A stretch of 64,000 nucleotides of DNA, from positions 32,047-96,046 of the forward strand of contig NZ_VOPH01000014.1 of the NCBI RefSeq assembly GCF_009765275.1, written 5' to 3'. Below the pieces are notes generated by a model that saw only the letters and a program-made list of their open reading frames with translations, made no database searches and was not told the origin of the DNA. Source of the DNA: Chachezhania sediminis. GTDB lineage: Bacteria; Pseudomonadota; Alphaproteobacteria; Rhodobacterales; Rhodobacteraceae. Shown in pieces: positions 15,429-23,016 of this stretch (position 1 is the first letter of the stretch; every line of letters starts with the position of its first letter). A program made the translations under genes and the position numbers.

Positions 15429-16700
15429 TCAGGCTGCGATGAACTCGTTCCACTTGCGGACCATGTACTGGTTCTGGTCCATGACCGAGTTCCAGCAGGC
15501 CACGCGGCCCATCCGTTCGTAGAAGTCGCCGCCATCGCGGGTGTCGCCCGCTTCGGCCAGCTGGTCGCCGAAGGGCGAATTGATGACGTCGGTCGCGGGC
15601 TTGCCTTCGAACCAGTAGCCCCATTCGTTTTCGGACATGTAGTCCTTGGACGTTTCCGGCACGGCCGAATAATAGCCCTGGCGCATCAGGAAGCCGCCGA
15701 CCCAGCCGGACAGATACCAGTTGATGTAGTCATAGGCGGCATCCAGCTCCATCCCGGTCAGGGACTTGGACAGGCCCAGACCGCCGCCCCAGCTGCGATA
15801 GCCTTCCTTCAGCGGCTGGTAGACGCAGGGAATGCCGCGCGACTTGACCGCGGTGATGGCGGGCGACCACATCGACTGGATCACCACCTCGCCCGACGCC
15901 ATCAGGTTCACGCTTTCGTCGAACGACTTCCAGAAGGCGCGGAACTGGCCGTTCTTCTTGGCTTCCATGAAGATACCGATGGTCTTGTCGATCTCTTCCT
16001 TGGTCATGTTGCCCTTGTCGCCGTATTGGATCTCGCCCATCGCCTCGCAGACCATGGCCATGTCCATGATCCCGATGGACGAGATGTCGAGAATCGACGC
16101 CTTGCCCTTGAATTCCGGGTTCAAGAGTTCTGCCCAGCTGTCGATCGGACGGCCGATCAGGTCCGGGCGAATGCCCAGCGTGTCGGCATTGTAGATCGTG
16201 GGGATGAGGGTCATCCAGTTGGTTTCTTCGGTGGCGAAGGTCTTGGCGCCCGGCTCTTCGATGAAGCCCACGGTGTGGGGCGCGGTGCCCTGCGCGATAT
16301 CCGTTTCCGGCGTCAGCTTGCCGGATTTGAAGATGCCGACGATCTTGTCGTAGTTTTGGATTTTCGAGACATCCATCGCCTGCAGGTTGCCAGTCGGCCA
16401 GACCTTCTTGCAGATCCAGTATTCGATATCGGCGATGTCGAAGCTGTCGGGCTGGGTTGCGGCGCGCTGGGTGACGCTGTCGCTGTCCAGCGCGGTCATT
16501 TCCAACGTGATACCCAGGTCTTCCTTCACCTTGGTGCCGACCTCGTTCAGGTTCGACACGCCGGTGCCGAACTGGCGCAGCACGATCGACTTGGTGTCCT
16601 GCGCCCAAAGCATAGGCGCGGGAAAGGCGGTGGCCGCTGCGGCTGCACCGCCAGCCTTCAGCAGGCTGCGGCGGGAATATCCGACCTTGGGTTTGGCCAT
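15429..16700 (-). CDS. ABC transporter periplasmic substrate-binding protein (PotD-like, Tat signal)
   Basis: A 423-residue extracellular solute-binding protein. The N-terminus MAKPKVGYSRRSLLKAGG, a hydrophobic Ala-rich core and PMLWAQD form a twin-arginine signal with a likely cleavage after WAQ, implying export in folded form. The mature part has the two-domain binding-protein pattern (SDSVTQRAATQPDSFDIADIEYW, AYDYINWYLSGW) of the PotD/spermidine group. The reading frame runs on upstream through the ATPase region, but the ATG at 16700 has AGAGAGGA eight bases before it and fits the signal peptide exactly. It is the second gene of the operon. The ligand is unknown; polyamines, opines or amino-acid derivatives are typical. 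Confidence 0.9.
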   Translation of the reverse strand: MAKPKVGYSRRSLLKAGGAAAAATAFPAPMLWAQDTKSIVLRQFGTGVSNLNEVGTKVKEDLGITLEMTALDSDSVTQRAATQPDSFDIADIEYWICKKVWPTGNLQAMDVSKIQNYDKIVGIFKSGKLTPETDIAQGTAPHTVGFIEEPGAKTFATEETNWMTLIPTIYNADTLGIRPDLIGRPIDSWAELLNPEFKGKASILDISSIGIMDMAMVCEAMGEIQYGDKGNMTKEEIDKTIGIFMEAKKNGQFRAFWKSFDESVNLMASGEVVIQSMWSPAITAVKSRGIPCVYQPLKEGYRSWGGGLGLSKSLTGMELDAAYDYINWYLSGWVGGFLMRQGYYSAVPETSKDYMSENEWGYWFEGKPATDVINSPFGDQLAEAGDTRDGGDFYERMGRVACWNSVMDQNQYMVRKWNEFIAA

Positions 16701-16753
16701 TGGTTCAATCCTCTCTGTTGAATTCGTTTTTTTCGTGGTCTTGCGGCTGGGCG

Positions 16754-17728
16754 TCACGCCTGAAGGCGGTGAAGCCGTGCCTCGTCCCAGCTCAGCCTGA
16801 CGGCCTCGCCCGGGGATTTCGGGGCGGCAAAGAACTGGTCTTCCGGCAGCAGCGCCAGAACCTCGTCCCCCGCCTGGGTCCGGGTCGTGACCGCGACGGA
16901 CGCACCCTGATATTCGACCGCGACGATGGTGGCCTCCAACCCTTCGGACGTGATCCGGACCGCATCGGCGCGCACCGTGGCCTTGCCATCGGCCAGCGCA
17001 ATGACGTTGTGGCCGCCGATGAAGCGGGCGACAAATTCCGTCCGGGGCGCGCCCCAGACCTCTCGGGCCGGGCCTGCCTGTTCGATGACGGCGTTGTTCA
17101 TGACGACGATCTCGTCCGCCAGCGCCAGCGCCTCGTCCTGGCCGTGGGTCACGTGGATGAAGGTGATCCCCAGTTCGCGCTGCAGCTTCTTCAGCTCCGA
17201 CCGCATCCGGATCCGCAGGAACGGATCCAGCGCCGACAGCGGTTCGTCCAGCAGCAGCACCTTGGGTTCCGTCACCAACGCGCGCGCCAGCGCCACCCGC
17301 TGTTGCTGCCCGCCCGACAGTTGTGCAGGAAGGCGGTCTGCCAGGTGGATCATGTCCACCAGTTCCAGCAACTCGTTCGCGCGGGCATGGCGTTTCACCT
17401 TGTCCACACCCTTCATCCGAAGCGAAAAGGCGACGTTGTCCCGGACGGACAAGTGCGGGAACAAGGCATAGTTCTGGAACATCATCGCCGTGCCGCGCTG
17501 CGCCGGCGGCAGCCAGGACACGTCGTGCCCGTCCAGCAGAATGGAGCCGTCGCTGACCTCCTCGTGCCCTGCGATCATCCGCAGGGTCGACGATTTCCCG
17601 CAGCCCGAAGGCCCCAGAAAACAGACATAACTGCCGGGCGAAAAGACGTGGTTCAGATCCTGCACTGCGACGGTGTCGCCATAGCGCTTGGTCAGGTGAA
17701 CCAGTTCTAGATCGTATCCTGTGCGCAT
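16754..17728 (-). CDS. ABC transporter ATP-binding protein, PotA-like
   Basis: A 324-residue ATPase with Walker [10 protein letters not shown], signature LSGGQQQR, Walker B VLLLDEPLSAL and the switch His in FIHVTHGQDEA, followed by a C-terminal TOBE-like domain (VEYQGASVAVTTRTQ). It energises the two permeases encoded downstream. The ATG at 17728 is preceded by GAGGGACG and is the first gene of the minus-strand operon. Upstream lies a 252-base divergent region with a 16-bp palindrome at 17871-17886 and the GntR gene, so transcription is probably controlled by that regulator. The long upstream extension of the frame is not coding by its composition. Confidence 0.92.
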   Translation of the reverse strand: MRTGYDLELVHLTKRYGDTVAVQDLNHVFSPGSYVCFLGPSGCGKSSTLRMIAGHEEVSDGSILLDGHDVSWLPPAQRGTAMMFQNYALFPHLSVRDNVAFSLRMKGVDKVKRHARANELLELVDMIHLADRLPAQLSGGQQQRVALARALVTEPKVLLLDEPLSALDPFLRIRMRSELKKLQRELGITFIHVTHGQDEALALADEIVVMNNAVIEQAGPAREVWGAPRTEFVARFIGGHNVIALADGKATVRADAVRITSEGLEATIVAVEYQGASVAVTTRTQAGDEVLALLPEDQFFAAPKSPGEAVRLSWDEARLHRLQA

Positions 17729-17870
17729 CGTCCCTCGCCCTGCCGGTTCGGGACACCGTGATGCGAAGAATTGCGTCCGGGGCAGGATTTTCCGCACTGG
17801 TTGTGCCCCCAGACCCGATTTGCGCAAAAAATGAACAGATGGGACAATCTCGTGAACATTTTCTGCAGCA

Positions 17871-17886
17871 ATATTGTATACAATAT
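17871..17886. promoter_or_regulatory. Perfect 16-bp palindrome, probable GntR operator
   Basis: ATATTGTATACAATAT is perfectly self-complementary and contains TTGTATACAA, the type of site bound by FadR/FCD-subfamily GntR regulators. It lies between the divergent ABC-transporter operon (start 17728) and the GntR gene (start 17981), in AT-rich DNA that contrasts with the surroundings, so it can repress both directions. Confidence 0.75.
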
Positions 17887-17980
17887 CCTGAACAATCTGA
17901 CCGAACCGGCCGGTCTTGTTCATTCCGCACCGAATCGCGACAACGGGGCGACAGGATCCGTGAAGTTGGTACCCCGAACG

Positions 17981-18667
17981 ATGACCGTGACCGAACCCAA
18001 GCCCTGGACTGCAGAAACCGTTGCCGCGGATCTGGAACGGGCGGTGCATGAACACCGACTGCCGCCGGGGACGAAACTGGGCGAAGACGAACTGGCCGAA
18101 GTCTATGGCATCAGCCGCACCATCGTCCGCGCCGCGCTTCTGGCGCTGTCCCACCGCCATCTGGTCGACCTGAAGCGCAACCGCGGCGCCTTCGTGGCCC
18201 AGCCCTCGGTCCGCGAGGCGCGCGAAGTGTTCGAGGCGCGCGCCCTGCTGGAACCCCGCACCGCGCGGTCGGCGGCGGAACGGATGACCGAGGACGACCT
18301 GTCCGTCCTGCGGTCCAACATCGAACAGGAACACATCGCTCTGGACAGCGGCGAGAACGGCCGCGCCCTGTTCCTGTCCGGCCAGTTTCACCTGGAAATC
18401 GCGCGGATCGCCGACCAGTCGACGGTCGAAGGCTTCATCTCGGAACTGATCTCGCGCTCATCGCTGATCATCGCGCTCTATTGGCGGCGGCGTTCCGCCC
18501 TGTGCGAAACGCAAGCGCACCACGCGCTTCTGGATGCCTTCGCCACCCGCGACGGAGAGCTGGCGGAACAGCTGATGAAGAGCCACCTGCTTGACCTGCT
18601 GGCCTCGCTCGACCTGCGCAACGTCTCGCAACCACCCGCGTCCCTGCGCGAGGCGCTGAACTCCTGA
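17981..18667 (+). CDS. GntR family transcriptional regulator (FCD/FadR subfamily)
   Basis: A 228-residue regulator. The winged helix-turn-helix (PPGTKLGEDELAEVYGISRTIVRAALLALSHRHLVDLKRNRGAFVA) precedes an all-helical FCD ligand-binding domain with metal-ligand-type residues (FHLEIARIADQST, HHALLDAFATRD). The frame is open to 17771, but that stretch would cross the operator palindrome, and the ATG at 17981 matches the family start. It diverges from the PotABCD-like operon and probably represses it and itself through the 17871-17886 site, with release by the imported ligand or a breakdown product. The following 633 bases to repA contain no gene. Confidence 0.9.
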   Translation: MTVTEPKPWTAETVAADLERAVHEHRLPPGTKLGEDELAEVYGISRTIVRAALLALSHRHLVDLKRNRGAFVAQPSVREAREVFEARALLEPRTARSAAERMTEDDLSVLRSNIEQEHIALDSGENGRALFLSGQFHLEIARIADQSTVEGFISELISRSSLIIALYWRRRSALCETQAHHALLDAFATRDGELAEQLMKSHLLDLLASLDLRNVSQPPASLREALNS

Positions 18668-18990
18668 AAACAGGTTCAGCCGGATGTAACGGTTTGCTGT
18701 GGGTTTCACGGCCCTGGCCGGCCGCTGATGCGCGGGAAAGAACGGAAACCGCAGTTTCGTTCGCTTGCCGGAGCGTCGCAAGCAGCGGACAGAGGTAAAG
18801 CGTTGCCAGCGCCCCCTGCCCTGTTCAGACATCATACTCAGAATCGCCAGCGTCAGTAACGCGAAATGATTCCCGCAGGACGCCCCTGCAGTCCTTTCCG
18901 TTACTGATCGTGATGCGTGAAGACCTCCTTCAGGGATGGAACCACCGAATTCATCTCCTGTTTCCCGTTACTCGACCCCGGACGGTCGAT

Positions 18991-19048
18991 TTTTCCACAA
19001 CACCCTCCGCTCGTGTCCGAAACGGTGTTGTGGGCAAGTTGTGAATAA
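18991..19048. other. DnaA-box-like sites beside an AT-rich stretch
   Basis: TGTGAATAA at 19040-19048 is the complement of TTATTCACA and fits the TTATNCACA DnaA consensus. TTTTCCACA at 18991-18999 differs by one base. The AT-rich DNA 19045-19075 follows directly. In repABC plasmids the origin is usually assigned within repC, so this may instead reflect DnaA control of repA. Confidence 0.4.
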
Positions 19049-19068
19049 CTTTATTCTTTTATTACAAT
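19039..19068 (+). promoter_or_regulatory. repA: Predicted repA promoter
   Basis: TTGTGA (19039-19044) and TACAAT (19063-19068) are separated by 18 bases, a reasonable sigma-70 promoter and the most AT-rich stretch before repA. It would give a leader of about 225 bases containing two GTAACGCGA repeats, which could be autoregulatory. Confidence 0.45.
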
Positions 19069-19300
19069 TCACTACAAATGGCACCTCATCTCCGACAGGG
19101 GCAGTCGCCGTACAAAATGCGAACAATCGGGCCCCCTGCCCTCTGAACCGGCAAAAGAATTTTCCTTGAGATTCGAAGGATCAAGCGCCATAGCTGTAAC
19201 GCGAAAACAACAAAGTTTCCGGGCGCCACGTTTCTGATCGACCAGGCAAGCGATCATGGGCGGTAACGCGACAAGGAATGATCGAGACAGGCAAAGCGTA

Positions 19301-20506
19301 ATGCACCCAGTTCTGCACGACAAGCTCAGGGCAGATGCCGACCGGCTGTCCGAAGCGCTTGAGCATATGTCCAAACTGTTCCTTGCCCCCAAGGAAGAGA
19401 AGACACTGCGCGCATTCTCCACCGCCGAGGTAGCGGAACTGCTGCGCGTCTCGGACGGATATCTGCGCAAGGCGCATTTCGACGGCCGCATCCCCGACGT
19501 TGCACAGGGCCCCGGGAACAAGCGGCTGTACCAGGCCGAGGACATCCTGAACATTCGCCAGATCCTGGCCCAGACGGCCAAGGATCCGTTTCAGTTCCTG
19601 CCCGGCCGGCGCGACGGCGACAAACTTCAGATCTGGTCGACGGTGAACTTCAAGGGCGGATCGTCCAAGACGACCACCACCGCGACGCTGGGGATGCGGC
19701 TGGCGCTGCGCGGCTATCGCGTGTGCCTGATCGACGCCGACCCACAGGCCTCGCTGACCACGTTTTTCGGCTATCAGCCGGAACTGGATTTCCGGCACGG
19801 CGGAACGCTCTATGACGCGATCCGGTACAATGACGGCGACCAGACGCGGGTGCCGATCACGGATGTCCTGCGCAAGACCTATTTCCCGAATCTCGACCTG
19901 GTGCCTGGCGGGATCATGCTGTCGGAATACGAGACGGAAACCCCAACCGCCCTGTCCCGGGGCGAACAGCCGGTGTTCTTCAACCGGATCCGCGACAGCC
20001 TGCGGCAGGTCGACGACGACTATGACATCGTCCTGATCGATTGCCCGCCGCAGCTGGGCTATATCACCATGTCGGCGGTCTGCGCCTCGACCTCGCTTCT
20101 GATGACGATCATCCCGGAACGGGTCGATCTGGCCTCCGCCAGCCAGTTCCTGACCATGGCCTCCGGCGTGCTGGAGGTTTTGCATTCCAACGGCGGGATC
20201 GGCGCCTACGACAACTTCGCCTATCTGCTGACCCGCTTCGACACCGCGATCAGCACCCAGCAGGATCTGGCGGAATGGATCCGGCAGTTGCTGGGCGACA
20301 GCGTGATCGCCACGCCCTTCGTCAAGTCGTCCGCCGTCAGCGAGGCCGGCCTGTCGCAGCGCACCATTGTCGAGGTCGACCTGACCGGTGCCAAGAACCG
20401 CAAGACATATGAACGCGCGCTGGAATCCGTCATGGGCTTTTCCAACGACATCGAAACCATGATCCAGGCGGCCTGGGGCCGCGGCGGAGGTGACAATGAA
20501 ACGTGA
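19301..20506 (+). CDS. repA: Plasmid partition protein RepA (ParA-type ATPase)
   Basis: A 401-residue RepA of the repABC type. The N-terminal part holds a helix-turn-helix (FSTAEVAELLRVSDGYLRKAHFDGRIPD) that lets RepA repress its own operon. The ATPase domain has a deviant Walker A (FKGGSSKTTTT), Walker A-prime LIDADPQASLTTFFG and Walker B VLIDCPPQLGY. It segregates plasmid copies together with RepB bound at parS. The start at 19301 gives the usual length; the frame continues to 19256. RepB begins inside its last codons (11-base overlap), the standard arrangement. It is the primary evidence that the window is extrachromosomal. Confidence 0.93.
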   Translation: MHPVLHDKLRADADRLSEALEHMSKLFLAPKEEKTLRAFSTAEVAELLRVSDGYLRKAHFDGRIPDVAQGPGNKRLYQAEDILNIRQILAQTAKDPFQFLPGRRDGDKLQIWSTVNFKGGSSKTTTTATLGMRLALRGYRVCLIDADPQASLTTFFGYQPELDFRHGGTLYDAIRYNDGDQTRVPITDVLRKTYFPNLDLVPGGIMLSEYETETPTALSRGEQPVFFNRIRDSLRQVDDDYDIVLIDCPPQLGYITMSAVCASTSLLMTIIPERVDLASASQFLTMASGVLEVLHSNGGIGAYDNFAYLLTRFDTAISTQQDLAEWIRQLLGDSVIATPFVKSSAVSEAGLSQRTIVEVDLTGAKNRKTYERALESVMGFSNDIETMIQAAWGRGGGDNET

Positions 20507-21449
20507 TCTCCTGGCGAAAAGCCTGGCCCAGATGGGCACCAAGACGCCCGAAGCCCCGCGGGCGGAGCCGGAGGCCTCTGCCCCCGAAAGTGTGCCGCGG
20601 TCGCTGAAAAGCATGTCGGACGTGCTGTCCCAGGTTTCGGCCCAATCGGCGCAGGATGTCGACGTAGCCGAGATCGCGGATTCCGACATTGCCGACCGGT
20701 TCGACATCACCGACGGGCTGGACGACCTGATCGAGTCCATCCGGACCTCGGGCCAGCAACTGCCCGCCCTGCTGCGTTATCGCCGCGGGGCCGGTCCCCG
20801 GTACGAGGTCGTCTATGGCCGCCGCCGGATCGCGGCGTGCCGGGCGCTTGGCATCAAAGTCAAGGCCTACATCAAGGAAATGGACCAGCGCGAGGCGCTG
20901 GTTTCGCAAGCGCTGGAAAACTCGGCCCGGCTGGAACGCAGCTTCATCGAACAGGCAGTCTTTGCCGTGAAGCTGGAGGAACAGGGCTTTTCCCGGGTCG
21001 AGATCGGAGAGGTTCTGGCGGTCGACAAGGGCACGCTAAGCAAGCTGATCGGCGTGGCGCGGGATGTGCCCGATACGGTGGTCTACCGGATCGGCGCGGC
21101 CCATGACGCCGGCCGACGGCCCTGGCTGGAACTGCGCCGGCTGGTGAAGCTGGACAGTGCGCCCCGCGCCATCGAGATCGAGGAACTGATCCCCGCCACC
21201 GGCACTCCGGCCGAGAAACTTACGCAGCTGATCAAGGCCCTGCAGCGGATCGAACTGCGCGGGACTGTCCCGCCGCCCACGCCCGCCCCTGCCCCGACCC
21301 GGAAAGGTTCCGGCGCGCCGGTCCTGGCGAAGGCGCGTGGCAAGAAGCTGACGATCGAGGTTGCGGCCGCCGATGAACAGGGCTTCATCAGCTTCGTCGA
21401 AGAAAACCTGGACCGCCTGTACGCGGACTGGAAGAAGCGCGGTCAGTGA
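20496..21449 (+). CDS. repB: Plasmid partition protein RepB (ParB-type)
   Basis: A 317-residue ParB-family centromere-binding protein. The ParB nuclease-like fold region is seen in YEVVYGRRRIAACRALGIKVKAYI, followed by the conserved ALENSARLERSFIEQA segment and a helix-turn-helix (FSRVEIGEVLAVDKGTLSKLIGVARD) that recognises parS. The ATG at 20496 is placed five bases after GGAGG, better than the GTG at 20490. It overlaps repA by 11 bases and is followed by parS1 34 bases after its stop. It works with RepA in active segregation and in autoregulation of the operon. Confidence 0.93.
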   Translation: MKRDLLAKSLAQMGTKTPEAPRAEPEASAPESVPRSLKSMSDVLSQVSAQSAQDVDVAEIADSDIADRFDITDGLDDLIESIRTSGQQLPALLRYRRGAGPRYEVVYGRRRIAACRALGIKVKAYIKEMDQREALVSQALENSARLERSFIEQAVFAVKLEEQGFSRVEIGEVLAVDKGTLSKLIGVARDVPDTVVYRIGAAHDAGRRPWLELRRLVKLDSAPRAIEIEELIPATGTPAEKLTQLIKALQRIELRGTVPPPTPAPAPTRKGSGAPVLAKARGKKLTIEVAAADEQGFISFVEENLDRLYADWKKRGQ

Positions 21450-21482
21450 TAGGGATCACAGCCTAACGCATTGAAAATACTT

Positions 21483-21500
21483 GGTTGGCCATGGCCAACC
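21483..21500. other. parS: parS-like palindrome 1 (repB-repC interval)
   Basis: The 18-bp perfect palindrome GGTTGGCCATGGCCAACC shares its 16-bp core GTTGGCCATGGCCAAC with a second copy at 22827-22842. Position next to repB and repC and the repeated core mark it as a RepB-binding centromere site. Confidence 0.85.
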
Positions 21501-21549
21501 GGGATAACCCCGAGGCAGAACAGAGCAGCAAGGAGGCAGACAGCAGCGC

Positions 21550-21591
21550 AAAAAGAAACCCCCCGAAGGCGGTGAAGCACTCCGAAGGGTT
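21550..21591 (-). terminator. Terminator of the ctRNA
   Basis: On the minus strand a 12-base-pair stem (AACCCTTCGGAG with CTTCGGGGGGTT, including G-U pairs) closes an 11-base loop and is followed by TCTTTTT. Confidence 0.75.
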
Positions 21592-21640
21592 CCGATTTAC
21601 TAGCAATCTATTGGTATCCCCAAACCAGAATCACTGCAAC
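21550..21640 (-). ncRNA. Antisense countertranscribed RNA (ctRNA) of the repABC operon
   Basis: The repB-repC interval of repABC plasmids encodes a short antisense RNA that represses repC. On the minus strand here there is a complete intrinsic terminator (21550-21591) pointing away from repC, with no protein gene it could serve. The 5' end is not clear: weak promoter-like pairs occur around 21605-21640, so the left boundary is secure and the right one is a guess. Confidence 0.6.
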
Positions 21641-21653
21641 ACCGATTTCGGTG
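21640..21653 (+). promoter_or_regulatory. Hairpin in the repC leader
   Basis: CACCGATTTCGGTG forms a six-base-pair hairpin 29 bases before the repC ATG. In this plasmid family, alternative leader structures controlled by the ctRNA govern repC expression, and this hairpin is a candidate element of that switch. Confidence 0.45.
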
Positions 21654-21682
21654 AACGGTCTACTTTTGCCGTCTGAAATCTG

Positions 21683-22807
21683 ATGAACCAACAACAGGTC
21701 ACGGCGCATGACGCCGAGGCGCAGGATATCTGTGCCCACTCGCAAGCCCATGCTTTCGCGGGACTGGGGGCTATTGCGGATCAGCCGCATTTCGCGCCCA
21801 TCACCAGGCGCGCCCTGATGGCAGCGGTCAACACTGTGGCACGGGATCTGGGACTGCGGGCCTCATCGGTCATGGTGATCGATGCGCTGCTCAGCTGCCT
21901 GCCCTGCCGCGATCCCAAGACAGGCGCAGACCGGCCGATCACGCCTCGCTGCCTGCTGACCGTTTTCGCAGCGAACGACACCCTGAGCTTTCGTGCCAAG
22001 GGCCTGACCGACCGCCAGCTCCGCCGCCATTTCGAGCGGCTGGAGGAAATCGGCCTGATCCGCCGCCGCGACAGCGCGAATGGCAAGCGCTTTGCCGTGA
22101 AGAAGGCAGGCCGCATCATCGGAGCCTTCGGAATCGACCTGTCCCCCCTTCTGGCCCGCTCTGCCGAATTGACGGAACTCGCCGATCGGCGTCGGGAAGA
22201 AGCCGAGGAACTGCGCGGGCTGAAAGCCATGGTCCGCAAGATGCGCCTGAGTTGCCTGGGCCGCGATCTGTCCGGCGATGCCATAGACTTTCTTGACCAC
22301 ACCGCGAAGGTGATCCGCCGAACCTCCACGTCACTGACCGAAGTGCGGACCATCCTGGCCCACCTGACCGACCTGTTGGTTGACCACGGCCCAACGGTTT
22401 CGCAACAGGTCGAGGTCGAAAGCGCCCCTACGCAATCAGTCAAAACGACCGCCACCGACAGACAGGATGTCCGGCACAAAGAGCCAATCAAAACATATCC
22501 CAAAAAAGCGACCCGCAGCGATGCCACCATTTCGTGGAGCCAACTGACGACCCTCTCCGATTTCTATCCCAAACAACCAACCACGATATCCGAGGCCGTT
22601 CGGATCGTTCACGACTTCGGCCAGATGCTGGGGATGAGGACAGAGCTATTGTCTGAAGCCATTGGTCGGCTTGGATGGATGGAAACGCTGCAAATCCAGG
22701 ATCGCATAGCAGGACGCATCGAAAAAATCAGTCATCCGGAAGGATACCTAAGGCACATCCTTGAAAGGCATACTGTCAGTGCGAGCAGCATTCCGTTTAC
22801 CTCGTGA
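21683..22807 (+). CDS. repC: Replication initiator RepC
   Basis: A 374-residue RepC of the repABC family (usually 380-440), the initiator that is sufficient for replication. The N-terminal winged-helix domain is seen in ASSVMVIDALLSCLP and in the conserved LTDRQLRRHFERLEEIGLIRRRDSANGKRFAV. A variable middle with low GC (about 22430-22600, many A-rich codons) separates it from a C-terminal domain (LSEAIGRLGWMETLQIQDRI). RepC origins are typically located in this AT-rich part of the gene. It is preceded by the ctRNA interval and followed by parS2. The weak ribosome site before 21683 fits tight copy-number control. Confidence 0.92.
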   Translation: MNQQQVTAHDAEAQDICAHSQAHAFAGLGAIADQPHFAPITRRALMAAVNTVARDLGLRASSVMVIDALLSCLPCRDPKTGADRPITPRCLLTVFAANDTLSFRAKGLTDRQLRRHFERLEEIGLIRRRDSANGKRFAVKKAGRIIGAFGIDLSPLLARSAELTELADRRREEAEELRGLKAMVRKMRLSCLGRDLSGDAIDFLDHTAKVIRRTSTSLTEVRTILAHLTDLLVDHGPTVSQQVEVESAPTQSVKTTATDRQDVRHKEPIKTYPKKATRSDATISWSQLTTLSDFYPKQPTTISEAVRIVHDFGQMLGMRTELLSEAIGRLGWMETLQIQDRIAGRIEKISHPEGYLRHILERHTVSASSIPFTS

Positions 22808-22824
22808 CCGATCATAGACTCATG

Positions 22825-22844
22825 AAGTTGGCCATGGCCAACTT
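22825..22844. other. parS: parS-like palindrome 2 (downstream of repC)
   Basis: AAGTTGGCCATGGCCAACTT is a 20-bp perfect palindrome 17 bases after the repC stop, sharing the 16-bp core with the copy at 21483-21500. Together they bracket repC. Confidence 0.85.
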
Positions 22845-22911
22845 TGACCCGACAATCGGCTGTTCTTGTCACCGTGAAGCAGACAGGCCCCAACCGACCG
22901 AACCACGGAAT

Positions 22912-22929
22912 TTCGTTTATTTCGTTTAT
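22912..22929. repeat. Tandem 9-bp repeat upstream of the TetR gene
   Basis: TTCGTTTAT occurs twice in direct tandem, about 90 bases before the TetR start, in AT-rich DNA. It may be a regulator site or a replication-region remnant. Confidence 0.4.
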
Positions 22930-23016
22930 ACGCATCACGGATCCAATTTGGCCGAAACAGCATCATCCACCGTAAGATGACAAACTACTGTCGCATCCAC
23001 CCTGTAGACCCCTGCA

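Larger units (their letters stand above)
18686..19271. repeat. GTAACG(CGA) repeats upstream of repA
   Basis: The 9-mer GTAACGCGA occurs three times in the same orientation at 18857-18865, 19196-19204 and 19263-19271. The shorter GTAACG occurs once more directly (18686-18691) and twice inverted (18900-18905 and 18966-18971). Clustering in a gene-free 633-base region before repA suggests iteron-like or operator sites for a replication or partition protein. The region has no ORF with coding character. Confidence 0.6.

Noticed and set aside
16754..18391. 545-codon extension of the PotA-like ATPase frame upstream of 17728
   Set aside because: It would read through the operator palindrome and antisense to the GntR gene; the ATG at 17728 with GAGGG matches the family start.
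18936..19169. 77-codon ORF upstream of repA
   Set aside because: It runs through DnaA-box-like sites and the promoter, with no homology pattern.
21485..21676. 63-codon ORF in the repB-repC interval
   Set aside because: Its start lies inside the parS palindrome and it covers the ctRNA; there is no ribosome site at the start.
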